From Sipunculus nudus (lineage: Eukaryota; Annelida; Sipuncula; Golfingiida; Sipunculidae), in NCBI GenBank assembly GCA_026874595.1, contig CM049315.1, positions 7,934,664 to 7,998,663 of the forward strand: a stretch of 64,000 nucleotides of DNA. The letters are read 5' to 3'. Below the pieces are notes generated by a model. The model saw only the letters and a program-made list of their open reading frames with translations, did not search any database and was not told where the DNA came from. This document shows positions 1 to 9,310 of this stretch, in pieces. The position numbers and the translations under genes were made by a program. Positions within the stretch are counted from its first letter, which is position 1. Each line of letters starts with the position of its first letter.

Positions 1-2289
1 CTTATCGATTTTGATGTCACGGCGTAAAGTCAAGACCTCTGGACCCACTTCTTGAATAAGCATGTGGACCCATTTTACCCGAAACCGTCTAAACAAAACC
101 ATTTATCTTGCACGTATGGCTCACCCACACATGGATAAAGTAACCTATCAATTTTTAGGTCACGGGGTCAAAGGTCAAGGCCACGGGACCCCCTTTGTAA
201 AAAAAAAATGTGGATCGATTTTAAGCCAAACCGTTTCACCTAAACCTTTGATCTTACAAATATGGCTCACCCACCCAAAGACGCAGAACCCTGTCGATCT
301 TGAGGTCACGGGGTCAAAGGTCAAGCCCACGGTATCCACTTTTTTTAAAATGCTTACGGACCTATTTTAAGCCAAACCGTTTGATCAAAACCTTTTACCT
401 TGCACATATGTTTCACCCATCCATCGAAGAAGACCAAGCTCACTGGGTATAAGGTCAAGGCCACGAGGCCCACTTTTTGAAAAAGCTTGTGGACCCATTT
501 TAAGCTCATATATGGCTCACCCAGTCATCGATGAATAACCCTATCGGGTAGGAGGTCACGGGGTCGGTGGTCAAGACCACGGGACCCACTTCTTTGAAAG
601 GCTTTTGGATCGATTTTAAGCAAAACCGTTCCACCTATACATTTCGTCTTTCACATATGGCTCAACCGAAAATGGACGAACAACCCTTTCGATTTCGAGG
701 TCACGGTGTCAAAGGTCAAGGCCAAGGGACCAACTTCTTGAAAAAGCTTGTAGATCCATTTTAAGCTTCCATATGGCTCACCCCCACATGGATGAGGAAC
801 CCTATTGATTTTGAGGTCCAAAGTAAAGGTCAAGGCCACGGAAACCATATTTTGAAAAAGCATGTGGACCCATTTTAAGTCAAACCGTGTGACCAAAACC
901 TTTCATCATGCACATATGTCTCACCCACTCATAGAAAGAAAACCCTGTTGATTTTGAAGTCACAAGATCAAAAGTCAAGGCCACGGGACCCACTTCTTTA
1001 AAAAGCTTGTAGGTCGAATTTTAGCTAAACCGTTACCTAAATCCTTTCTTTTTTCACATATGGCTCACCCACCCATAGAAAGAGAAACTTTTCGATTTTG
1101 AGGACATGAGATCATCCATGTGAGGGTCATGGGATCAAAGGTCAAGGCCACCTGACCCACTTCTTGAATAAGCTTATGGATCGATATCAAGCCAAACCGT
1201 GTCACGTAAGCCTTTTGCATTTTCCATAAGGCTCACCCACACATGGATGGAGAACCCTATCCATTTTGAGGTGACTGGGTCAAAGGTCAAGGCAACGAAA
1301 ACCACTTTTTGAAAAAGCTTGTGGATAGATTTTAAGCCAAACCGTTTCACCGAAACCTTTCATCTTTCATATATGGCTCCCCACACATGCACGAAGAACC
1401 CAGGTTGATTTCGAGGTCACTGGATCAAAGGTCAAGAATACAGGACCCACTTCTTGAAAAAGCTTGTGGACTCATTTTAAGCCAAACCAAAAACTTTCAT
1501 CTTGCGCATATGGCACATCCACACATGGATGAAGAACCCTTTAGATTTAGGTGTCGGGGGTCAAGACCACGGGGCCCACTTTTTAAAAATTGTGGACCAT
1601 CTCTCAGTCAAAAATTGTGGCCAAAACCTTTCATATTTCACATATGGCTCACCCATCCATGGATAAAGACACCTTTTGGTTTTGAGGTCACGGGATGATA
1701 GGTCAAGGCTAAGGGACCAACTTTTTGTAAAAGCTTGTGGACCAATTTTAAGTCAAACCGCTTGACCAAAACATTTCATTTTGCACTTAAGGCTCACCGA
1801 CCCATGAATGAAGACCCGTTTCGATTTTTAGGTCACGGGGTCAAAGGTTAAGGCCTAAGGACCAACTTTTTGAACTAGCTTTGTGGACCGATATTTAGCC
1901 AAACAGTTTTACGTATAACCTTTTATCCACACATGGATAGAGAACCTTTTTTGCTTTTGAGGTAACGGGGTCAAAGGTGACGGCCACAAGACCTACTTTT
2001 TGAAAAAACTTGTGGATAGATTTTAAGCCAAACCCTTTCACTTAAACCTATTCACCGGATGAAAGGTCAAGGCCACCGGACCTACTTTTTGAAAAAGCTT
2101 GTGGACCGATATTTAGTCAAACCGTGTTACGTAAACCATTTATCTTTCACATAAGGCTTACCCAAACATGGTTGGAATCCCATTTGAGATTAAGCGCACG
2201 AGACCTACTTTTTGAAAAAGCTTGTGGATAGATTTAAGCCAAACCGTTTCACTTAAACCTTTCATCTTTGAAATATGTCTCACCCACAC
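1..2289. repeat. Degenerate ~145-bp tandem satellite with DR1-like motifs
   Basis: About 15-16 diverged units are recognisable by anchors recurring every ~115-167 bases: AAGCTTGTGGACC, TTTTAAGCCAAACCG, CATATGGCTCACCCACACATGG, and GGTCACGGGGTCAAAGGTCA. The anchor AAGCTTG or a close variant appears near 483, 744, 858, 1003, 1170, 1315 and 1458. All short open frames here are translations of the repeat and I do not call genes in it. The array stops at 2289, inside the CTCACCCACAC part of a unit, and resumes at 7248 with CACATGGATG, so the intervening DNA was inserted into an existing array. Confidence 0.85.
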
Positions 2290-3060
2290 TGTCACGGAAC
2301 CTAATATCAATAGATCACGTATGCGTGATGTATATAAATTTTGTAATGGGGAAAAAAATCAGATTCTGTAACACTAGGCAGCGTAAATGTCTAGGGGAAT
2401 GAATAAAGAAGTCAGTGGTTATTTGTTAACAAATAACTATGGTTTATTCTAAAAAACAACCCTAACATTACAATACACAAAATCAATACAATTACACAGT
2501 ACAACAACAGTATAATGACAAATCAATATAATCCCACAGCCCAATAAACAAAGTGCACAGTACCTGGATACCACCTCCGTCACATCGACAAGTCCGTTAA
2601 TGCATATAATTCAGAGAACAGTTCACACAAATCTTCTCAGAGAATAACAGTCCAGTTCAGTCACAAAATCAATCCGCCGTTATTCCAAAGTGAAGTTCTT
2701 GTCATAATCCCGAATGCAAACTGAAGACTATATAAGATTCGTCACAAATCCAGAAGAAAATCTATAATTGCCGCACTTATCGGAAAAGGTCCCATAAACT
2801 GAATTACATGCTTCTGTGTCCGCTGGAATATTCTCTCAACCCTCCCTCTCGGCTCTAAACCATAGTCCCTATTTAATGCTTCTCATCTCAAGCCGAGAAC
2901 TTTCCATTTCTTGAACAATCCAAAGAATCTAACATGATTCACAGTGCAGGAAACATCTAGACCAAGAACACTGCGTTTGTACCTGTCAGGGTTCACAAGA
3001 TGGCCGATCCAGCTCGGCCAGGCGCGAAAGTCACACACTAGCATTACAAGCGGGCCGCAC
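2290..3060 (-). repeat. 3' LTR (left copy), truncated next to pol
   Basis: The segment from about 2604 (ATTCAGAGAACAGTTCACAC) to about 3060 (GCGGGCCGCAC) aligns with 6656-7105 apart from small changes; both hold CTATATAAGAT (minus-strand context) and TCTCGGCTCTAAA. The stretch 2290-2603 has no counterpart beside the right copy, so it is probably the end part of the LTR that the right copy lost. Conversely, sequence found in the right copy after GCGGGCCGCA is missing here, where the LTR abuts RT coding sequence. The left boundary is set by TGTCAC and the satellite break. Confidence 0.6.
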
Positions 3061-3069
3061 CGGTGAAAT

Positions 3070-4063
3070 TTGCAGAAATGCTTTCAGATTCTGAAATGCA
3101 TTTTCACACTGAACATTCCATACAAACTTTTGTTTCTTCTTTAACAAATTAGTCATAGGTTCAGCTACAGCAGAAAAATTTCGACAAAACTTCCTGTAGT
3201 ATCCAACCATACCAAAAAAACCGCATTATTTGCCTTTTTTCTGGTATAGGGAATGCAGAAATAGCACTTAAATTAGCATTAACAGGTTTTACCTGACCCT
3301 GCCCTACAATATGACCCCAAAAACGTTACCTGGGCATAACAAAACTCAGATTTTACTAAGTTGACGGTCAGACGTGCTTCACCGAGTCTTTCGAAGAGGT
3401 CGCGAAGAATTTGCAGATGTTTCTCCAAGGTGTCGCTGTACACGATAAGGTCATCAATATATGCGTCGCAGCCTTGAATGTCCTTGAAAACCTTATGGAT
3501 GAGGCGCTGGAACGTGCCTGGCGAGTTCCCCATGTCAAACGGCATAACTTTATATTGGTGCAGTCCTTGCTGCGTCATAAATGCGGACACTTCTTTCGCT
3601 CGTTCTGTCAGCGGAACTTACCAGAATTCTTTTAGCAAATCATACTTGGAGACATATCTGGAGCTACCGACTCTATCAATACAATCATCGATCCTCGAAA
3701 TCGGGAACGTGTCAGTCTTGGTGACAGAAATCAGTTTTCGATAATCTGTGCACACACGGTAACTTCCATCAGGTTTTGGCAAAAGAATACATGGTGAACT
3801 CCAGTTACTGTTACTAGGTTCAATAAAATCATTGTTCATCAAATATTGAATCTCATCCTGTAGATACCTTTGCTTTCTGGATTCAGTCTATAAGGATGCT
3901 GCTTGGCTGCGCTTGCCTCGCCAACATCGACATTATGACACAACATGTTAGTTCGCGTTGAAATGGCACTAAACAAATGTTCATAATTCCGCAGCAGGTT
4001 CTTGAGGTATTGTTGTTGTTGTGCGGTAAGGTGTGACAGTTTGGCATCCAGGTTGTTAAGCAC
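3070..4063 (-). pseudogene. Reverse transcriptase remnant of the LTR element
   Basis: Three broken frames carry Ty3/gypsy RT landmarks in order: a linker with DVGEA..KQHPYRLNP (about 4063-3880), the segment SSPCILLPKPDGSYRVCTDY followed by SRIDDCIDRVGS (3842-3618), then LHQYKVMPFDMGNSPGTFQR and the catalytic box YIDD in DAYIDDLIVYSD (3590-3279). A connection segment with FGMVGYYRKFCRNF follows in another frame near 3230-3150. At least two frame breaks separate these pieces, so it is dead. RNase H is absent. Confidence 0.85.
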
Positions 4064-4179
4064 GTCTGAGTTTTAAAGTGTTACTGTACCACAATGAATG
4101 TCTACATCAAACTTGCAATCAGTTTTTTACACAATTAACAGCAGTAACATTATGTACAACATCTGATGTGCTATTTCTG

Positions 4180-5527
4180 TCACAATATGGTTTCAACATG
4201 TTAACATGGCACAGTTGTTTCTTCTTACGCCTATCTGGTGTCAACAGTACCTAATCTAAACCACTGACTTTCTTGTCAACAATATAAGGACCAAAATATC
4301 TAGCTTGCAGAGGTGTGCCAGGGATGGGAAATAAGGTAAGTACCTTTTCACCAGGCTCAAACGTCCTACTTACAGTGTGTTTGTCATACTTTGTTTTCAT
4401 TTTACTTTTGATTTGACTTTGCAATCTCACATGCATTGTGTTGTTTAGTGCAAAAGTCTGAGACATACTGCAGAAAACTAAGAGAATCAGGATTTTCACA
4501 CAAGAGTTTTCCTTTAAGCAGTTTCAATGGACCGCGAACTGAGGGTCCAAAAACTAGTTCAAAGCGATTGAAACCCGAGGACTCTTGAAAGAATTTTCTG
4601 ACAGCAAACAGCAATAGGTGGATTTCTTCGTCCCAGTCTTTCTGTGTGTCATAGCAATAGGTCCTAATCATGTTTTTTTAATGTCTGGTGAAAACGTTAG
4701 AGTGCGCCCTGACTTTCAGGATGATATGGCGAAGAGCTGTACTGTTTTATATCTAGCTCAAGCATAACTTGCTGGAATAAGCCAGACATAAAATTAGACC
4801 CTTGGTCAAACTGGACGGATTTTGGTAATCCAAGAGTTGTAAAAAAAATTGGTCAGAGCTTTGACAACACTTTTGGCATTAATTTTGCGCTATGGTATTG
4901 CCTCAGAGAATCTGGTAGATGCGCACATAATTGTCAGCAAGTATTCATGTCCAGATTTTGTTTGGGGCAGTGGTCAAACACAGTCAACAATAATCCTACT
5001 GAATGGTTCCTCGGAAGCAGGAATAGGCCTATTTGGGTCCTTAGGAGGATTCTGATTGGGCTTGCCTACCAGCTGGCATGTGTGGCATGATTTACAATAT
5101 TGTACATCTTTCCTGAGGTTAGGCAAATAGAAGTGTGTACTTACTTTCTGATAAGTTTATTTATACCTAAATGGCCAGATAAAGGAGCGTCATGTGCCAT
5201 GCTTAGAATTTCATTGCGATAGCTTCTGGGCATTACTATTTAATGTTTGATGGCCCACTCATCATCAGCACATACATCAGCTGGTCGCAATTTACGCATA
5301 AGCACTCCATTTTTAACATAGAAACAAACTGGGTTCTGTGACAGTTCATCTTTAAAAACTGCCCTGGGAACAAAACATGATATATCAGGGTCCTTATGCC
5401 GTTCCGCGATAAGTTCCGACCTTGACAATGCTGTATCCTGTACGGGCGAGTCGTTAGACGAGTCACTAGTGACTCCTAGAGTGTTGTTATCTGGACCATT
5501 ATCCTCATATGTGTTATTCTTGGCCAT
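4180..5527 (-). pseudogene. Integrase remnant, located upstream of RT
   Basis: From 5527 downwards on the minus strand: an N-terminal region with LRPADVCADDEWAIKH, a zinc-binding HHCC region (AHDAPLSGHLG near 5200, QYCKSCHTCQ near 5090), a catalytic core start (VDCV.PLP near 5000, then LLTIMCASTRFSEAIP), a second Asp in FDQGSNFMSGLFQQ (near 4790) and the Glu in ESQGALE, then LLLFAVRKFFQESSGFNRFE (4671-4402), and the GPY/F module ARYFGPYIVDKK with LCHVNMLKPY (to about 4190). Several stops and frameshifts break it, but HHCC and DDE residues can still be found. Integrase ends just before the RT linker begins. Confidence 0.85.
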
Positions 5528-5649
5528 AGACCTAGTTACAGCCCATTAATGATACAAACCAGGAATTTCCTGACTTTCAGGATCAGTGTCCTGATCAAGT
5601 GACGGCTTTTCTGTCACTATTGGTACAGGCTGTATTTTGTCACCTGCAA

Positions 5650-5895
5650 CAACATTGCCTAGTAGCAACTGATTGCCTTAAAAGGTAAAGTAGTTCTTAT
5701 GCCCAGAGAAATATTCCCAGAAATTAAATCTGACTTTAAACTTATACAGTGTAGCGGAACTGAAGTGTGCTTGTCTGAAAACACACCATTAACAAATGCT
5801 TGTGCACCAGTAAAAGACCTATTAGAAAATGGCAAAGTGTTTGCTAACATGAGAGTCTGTCCTGAATAAGTGTCCCTCAAAATTCTAATAGGGGA
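5650..5895 (-). pseudogene. Retropepsin-like protease remnant with altered active site
   Basis: The minus-strand frame reads ILRDTYSGQTLMLANTLPFS, with later PLHCISLKSDLISG. In the clade this resembles, the first motif is normally RDTG followed by A and a Q or S, so the essential Gly after Asp-Thr is replaced by Tyr here. The frame is open for 73 codons and ends at 5659. Assignment rests on remembered family pattern and on its position directly upstream of integrase. Confidence 0.5.
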
Positions 5896-5899
5896 AGAA

Positions 5900-6640
5900 T
5901 ATGAAAATCACTTGAAAGTGATACAAAACCATAATGTATGAATGGCTCGAATAACTCCCATTTCAGAGGCAGGAGAGGAATCTACCACCTCAGTTTCATC
6001 AAACAATGAACTTACATTGACAGTGTCAGTAATAAACTCTTTTTCGATTCCTTAAAGAAAATCTACATCCTGTTTACAATTAAAGTCCTCATGGGGGTCA
6101 ACAGAGGAAACGAACTTCTGTTTCTCATAAGAGGACCTGGCCTCATTTGAAATACTCTCGCAAGAGTCCTAAAAGGACTTAGCCTTATTTAAAGAATACT
6201 CCTCGCAGGAGTATTGAAAGGACCTAGCCTTATGTAATTCCTCGCAGGAATCAACTGAGGTTTTACCCTGCAAGCTACGGATTCTTCTTTGGATTATCAG
6301 ACGGCACGTTGGTCTCCGTAGCATCAAACTCTTTATTAGAGTCAATAAAGGAGTTGTACCTCTTATTTACATGAAAAGAGCCTGGCTCTGTACTGTGCTA
6401 TGCATTGATTTTGAAACAAAACCAAAAGTTTCTAGCAGTCAGATATTAGATATTTGCAGTAATAACCGATTTTCTTTGAAAATGACCGGCCACAGTGGAC
6501 GTAGATTGAGGTGTAGCAATGGACTTTGTTGAACTATCAGGACTACTATTACTGGGTGACTGCGCCTCAAACTTCTTTTGACCATACTGATTCACACTCT
6601 AGTTCGTGAATGACTTGTTTGATTTCCTAGTGAAGAACAT
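5900..6640 (-). pseudogene. Gag-like region with short coding repeats
   Basis: No intact frame remains. Near 6640-6500 the minus strand can be read as a basic, Ser/Asn-rich segment (FFTRKSNKSFTN, then VNQYGQKKFEAQSPS), consistent with the gag end before protease. Between about 6260 and 6120, three degenerate ~15-residue repeats of the form SCEE-x4-KA[KR]SF appear. No zinc knuckle could be confirmed. Identity as gag rests on position only. Confidence 0.4.
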
Positions 6641-6655
6641 TTTGTGTGTTAAAGA

Positions 6656-7247
6656 ATATCATTCAGATGAACAGTTCACACAAATCTTCTCAGAGAATAA
6701 CATTCCAGTTCATTCACAAAATCAATCCGCCGTAATCCCAAAGTGAAGTTCCTGTCATAACCCCGAAAGCAAACTGTATAAGACTATATAAGATCCATCA
6801 CAAATCCAGAAGAAAATCCATAATTGCCGCACTTATCGGAATAGGTCCCACAAACTGACTTGCACGCTTCTGTGTCCGCTGGAATATTCTCTCACCTCTC
6901 TCTCGGCTCTAAAACACAGCCCCTTTTTATAGCTTCTCATCTCAAGTCGAGAACTTTCCATTTCTTGAACAATCCAAAGAATCTAACATGATACACAGTA
7001 CAGGAAACATCTAGAAAAAAGAACGCTGTCAGGGTTCGCACGTGGGTCGACCGATCTCGGCCAGGCGCGAAAGCCCCAGACTAGCATGACCCTGTTTTTT
7101 CACGCGGGCCGCATCTGGCCAGCAAGAACAAGGAACGCCGTAGCATAGCAACGCCAGGGCTTGAGCCAAACACGAATCAGAATGCCAATAGTACACAACA
7201 AAAAAAAAACATGTCAACAGCTCACAATAAAACAGGCATCTGTAACA
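6656..7247 (-). repeat. 5' LTR (right copy)
   Basis: Direct copy of 2604-3060 with extra sequence to 7247, where it ends GTAACA against satellite DNA. It contains ACTATATAAGATCC, in the same place relative to shared flanks as in the left copy. On its inner side (about 6656) similarity stops abruptly beside gag-like sequence, so the U5/primer-binding region appears deleted. Confidence 0.6.
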
Positions 7248-7484
7248 CCACATGGATGAAACACCCTTTCGATTTTGAGGTCACGGGTTCAAAGGCCAAG
7301 GACATGGGACCAACTACTTGAAAAAGTTTGTGGATCGATTTTAAGCCAAACCGTTTCACCTAAACCTTTCATCTTTCACATATGGCTCACCCACACATGG
7401 TTGAAGAACCCAGTTGATTTTGAGGTCACTGGTTCAAAGGTCACAGCCACGGGACCAATATTTTGAAAAAGCTTGTGGACCCAT
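7248..7484. repeat. Satellite array, second block
   Basis: Resumes with CACATGGATGAAACACCC and contains about two units with the anchors TTTTAAGCCAAACCGTTTCA and CATATGGCTCACCCACACAT. It is the continuation of the 1-2289 array after the retroelement. Confidence 0.85.
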
Positions 7485-8117
7485 AGACTGGCCCAGTCCA
7501 TGAAATAGTTATGACTTAATTGTTGCATCTGACAGAGAAATAAAACGTTCTCGCCTATTCCGGGCTTCCAATTGGCTACAAATATTTACACTTAATTTGT
7601 CCTTATAGTTTTAGGCAAATTTGACAGTTAATACACGGGTTCAGACAAATTCTGCCAGCTGCTCTTGTAGTCTCGGCAGAAGGAATTTTACTGGACTTGC
7701 CGGTACAAAATTGTTGCGATAGCGTCTACAATATGCACTTATATTTGGCCCATGGACCCTAATATTTGTTCAGCAGAAATATATTATAGGACACGAGGTC
7801 CATGTGTGGACTACCTGACTACATGATTTCAGTGCGAATGTTACCAAGTGGGTCGAGTTGTGACCTCTGTTGGCGTTCTCGTAGCAACGATGTCAGTCAC
7901 AGAGGCTTACGGCCTAATATGCAAATACGGGGGAATCGTCAGGTCCTCAAAGAGCCTTGTCACGCCATAATATGCAAATATCAGTGATTCACCATACGGA
8001 CTTTTCAGGGCTTTAGTGATAAGAGCTGGCACTGAGTAAATCTATCGGTACATGGAATCACGTTTTATTTTAAGCATATTAATAGTAAACGCAAATACTA
8101 AAGCCCAGGCAGGGCAA
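7485..8117. mobile_element. 633-bp insert with near-perfect 10-bp target duplication
   Basis: The satellite is interrupted after GTGGACCCAT (7475-7484) and resumes with GTGGTCCCAT (8118-8127), a 9/10 match that looks like a target-site duplication. The insert has no convincing open frame and no clear terminal inverted repeats. It carries two copies of ATGCAAAT (7919-7926 and 7972-7979). A non-autonomous element or SINE-like retrocopy is possible; family unknown. Confidence 0.55.
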
Positions 8118-8530
8118 GTGGTCCCATTTGAAGTCAGAGCGTGTGTCCAAAACCTTTCACCTTGCACATTTGGCTCACCCACTCATGGATGAAGAAACCT
8201 TTCTATTTTGAGGTCAAGGGGCGAAAGGTCAAGGCCACAGGACCCACTTCTTGAGAAAGCTTGTTGACCCATTTTATGCCAAACCGTGTGACCAAAACCT
8301 TTCATCTTGCACATATGGCACGCCCACACATGGATGAAGAACCCAGTTGATTTAGGTGTCGGGGTCAAATGTCAAGGTAACGGGACCCACTTTTTGAAAA
8401 AGATTGTGGACTCATTTAAAGCCGAACCGTGTGTCCAAAACCTTTCATCTTGCACATATGACTCACCCACCCATGGATAGAGAACCCGATCGATTTAAGG
8501 TTACGGGGTCAAAGGTCAAGGCACGTCAAA
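8118..8530. repeat. Satellite array, third block
   Basis: Three units with ACCAAAACCTTTCATCTTGC, CACATATGGC, and a perfect GGGTCAAAGGTCA at 8506-8518. The array ends in GGTCAAGGCACG, after which unrelated AT-rich DNA begins. Confidence 0.85.
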
Positions 8531-8930
8531 GAACATGGAGATAATAGCCCAAGGACAAACTTCGAATCCCTTTCAGCATATTTTGTAAATTATCAGTCCA
8601 AAACATTTAACTGTACTACATTAACAGATGTTTAAGGCATAAGTTTTCCTGATCATATAACATTGAAAGCAATACATTTATACCAAATTTACCAAGCACT
8701 GGAAACTAGTTTAATCCTTGTTTTGAATCTTTTATTTATTCTTCGGATTTCAAATCTTTCTGCTTATAAAGAGTGCAGGATCCTCTATTTAAAACATGAT
8801 CGGGACTACATGAGAGGAGCTAAACAATTCAGAGATAATTTAATTTTAAAATTTGTTTTTGGAGCTACATTGCGTTTGAATATAATGTTTGAAGTGGAAA
8901 AATAATGAATCCTCTCTAAGATGACCTATA
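8531..8930. other. AT-rich DNA, no gene recognised
   Basis: Contains one 80-codon open frame (8663-8905, plus) of low-complexity composition without recognisable motifs or splice context. I see nothing else. Confidence 0.4.
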
Positions 8931-9310
8931 ATACTGGAGATTTCACCAAAAAAATCAAGGTGAAGTTCACCAGATGTTGAACTTGGCCAAGAACTTGGCT
9001 AAAACAACTGATGTGTTATATTTTAGGGAAAAATTGGACGAACTTAAAAAAAAATTATGGGGTCACAATTATCCAAGTTTTCCGCAGATATGAAATTGAA
9101 GATCAAGGTCAAGTTAACCCGCTTTTTTAACTCGTCCACAAACGTGGCAGAAACAGTTGGTGTGTAAAATTTGAGGAAAACTGCAAAACTAAATACAAAT
9201 TATAAGGGTCACAATCATTTAAAATAATTCTCAAGATCAAGGTCAAGATCAACAATTTTCGAATTCGTTCCAGTACATTGTGGACACAACTTGAACGTAA
9301 ATATGACATA
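8931..9310. repeat. Degenerate ~150-bp repeats with AAGATCAAGGTCAAG motif
   Basis: Two to three diverged units contain CAAGGTCAAG, then a run like AACTTGGCTAAAACAACTG or ACGTGGCAGAAACAGTTGG, then GTGTAAAATTTGAGGAAAA and GGGTCACAAT. A related family occurs at 51480-51830 (ATCAAATTTTGAGGAAAG). The repeated AGGTCA half-sites resemble those in the first satellite, but the units are different. Confidence 0.6.

Larger units (their letters stand above)
2290..7247 (-). mobile_element. Decayed Ty3/gypsy-type LTR retrotransposon with integrase before RT
   Basis: The element lies inside the satellite. Its outer ends read TGTCAC (2290) and GTAACA (ending 7247), the TG...CA form of LTR ends. The flanks are CACAC (2285-2289) and CCACA (7248-7252), a possible decayed 5-bp target duplication. 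Two direct copies of LTR sequence (about 2604-3060 and 6656-7105) flank the interior. Read on the minus strand, the interior runs gag-like remnants, a protease-like segment, integrase, then reverse transcriptase, all broken by stops and frameshifts. RNase H is missing: coding similarity ends shortly after the RT connection region and runs straight into the left LTR. It cannot be autonomous. Confidence 0.8.
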
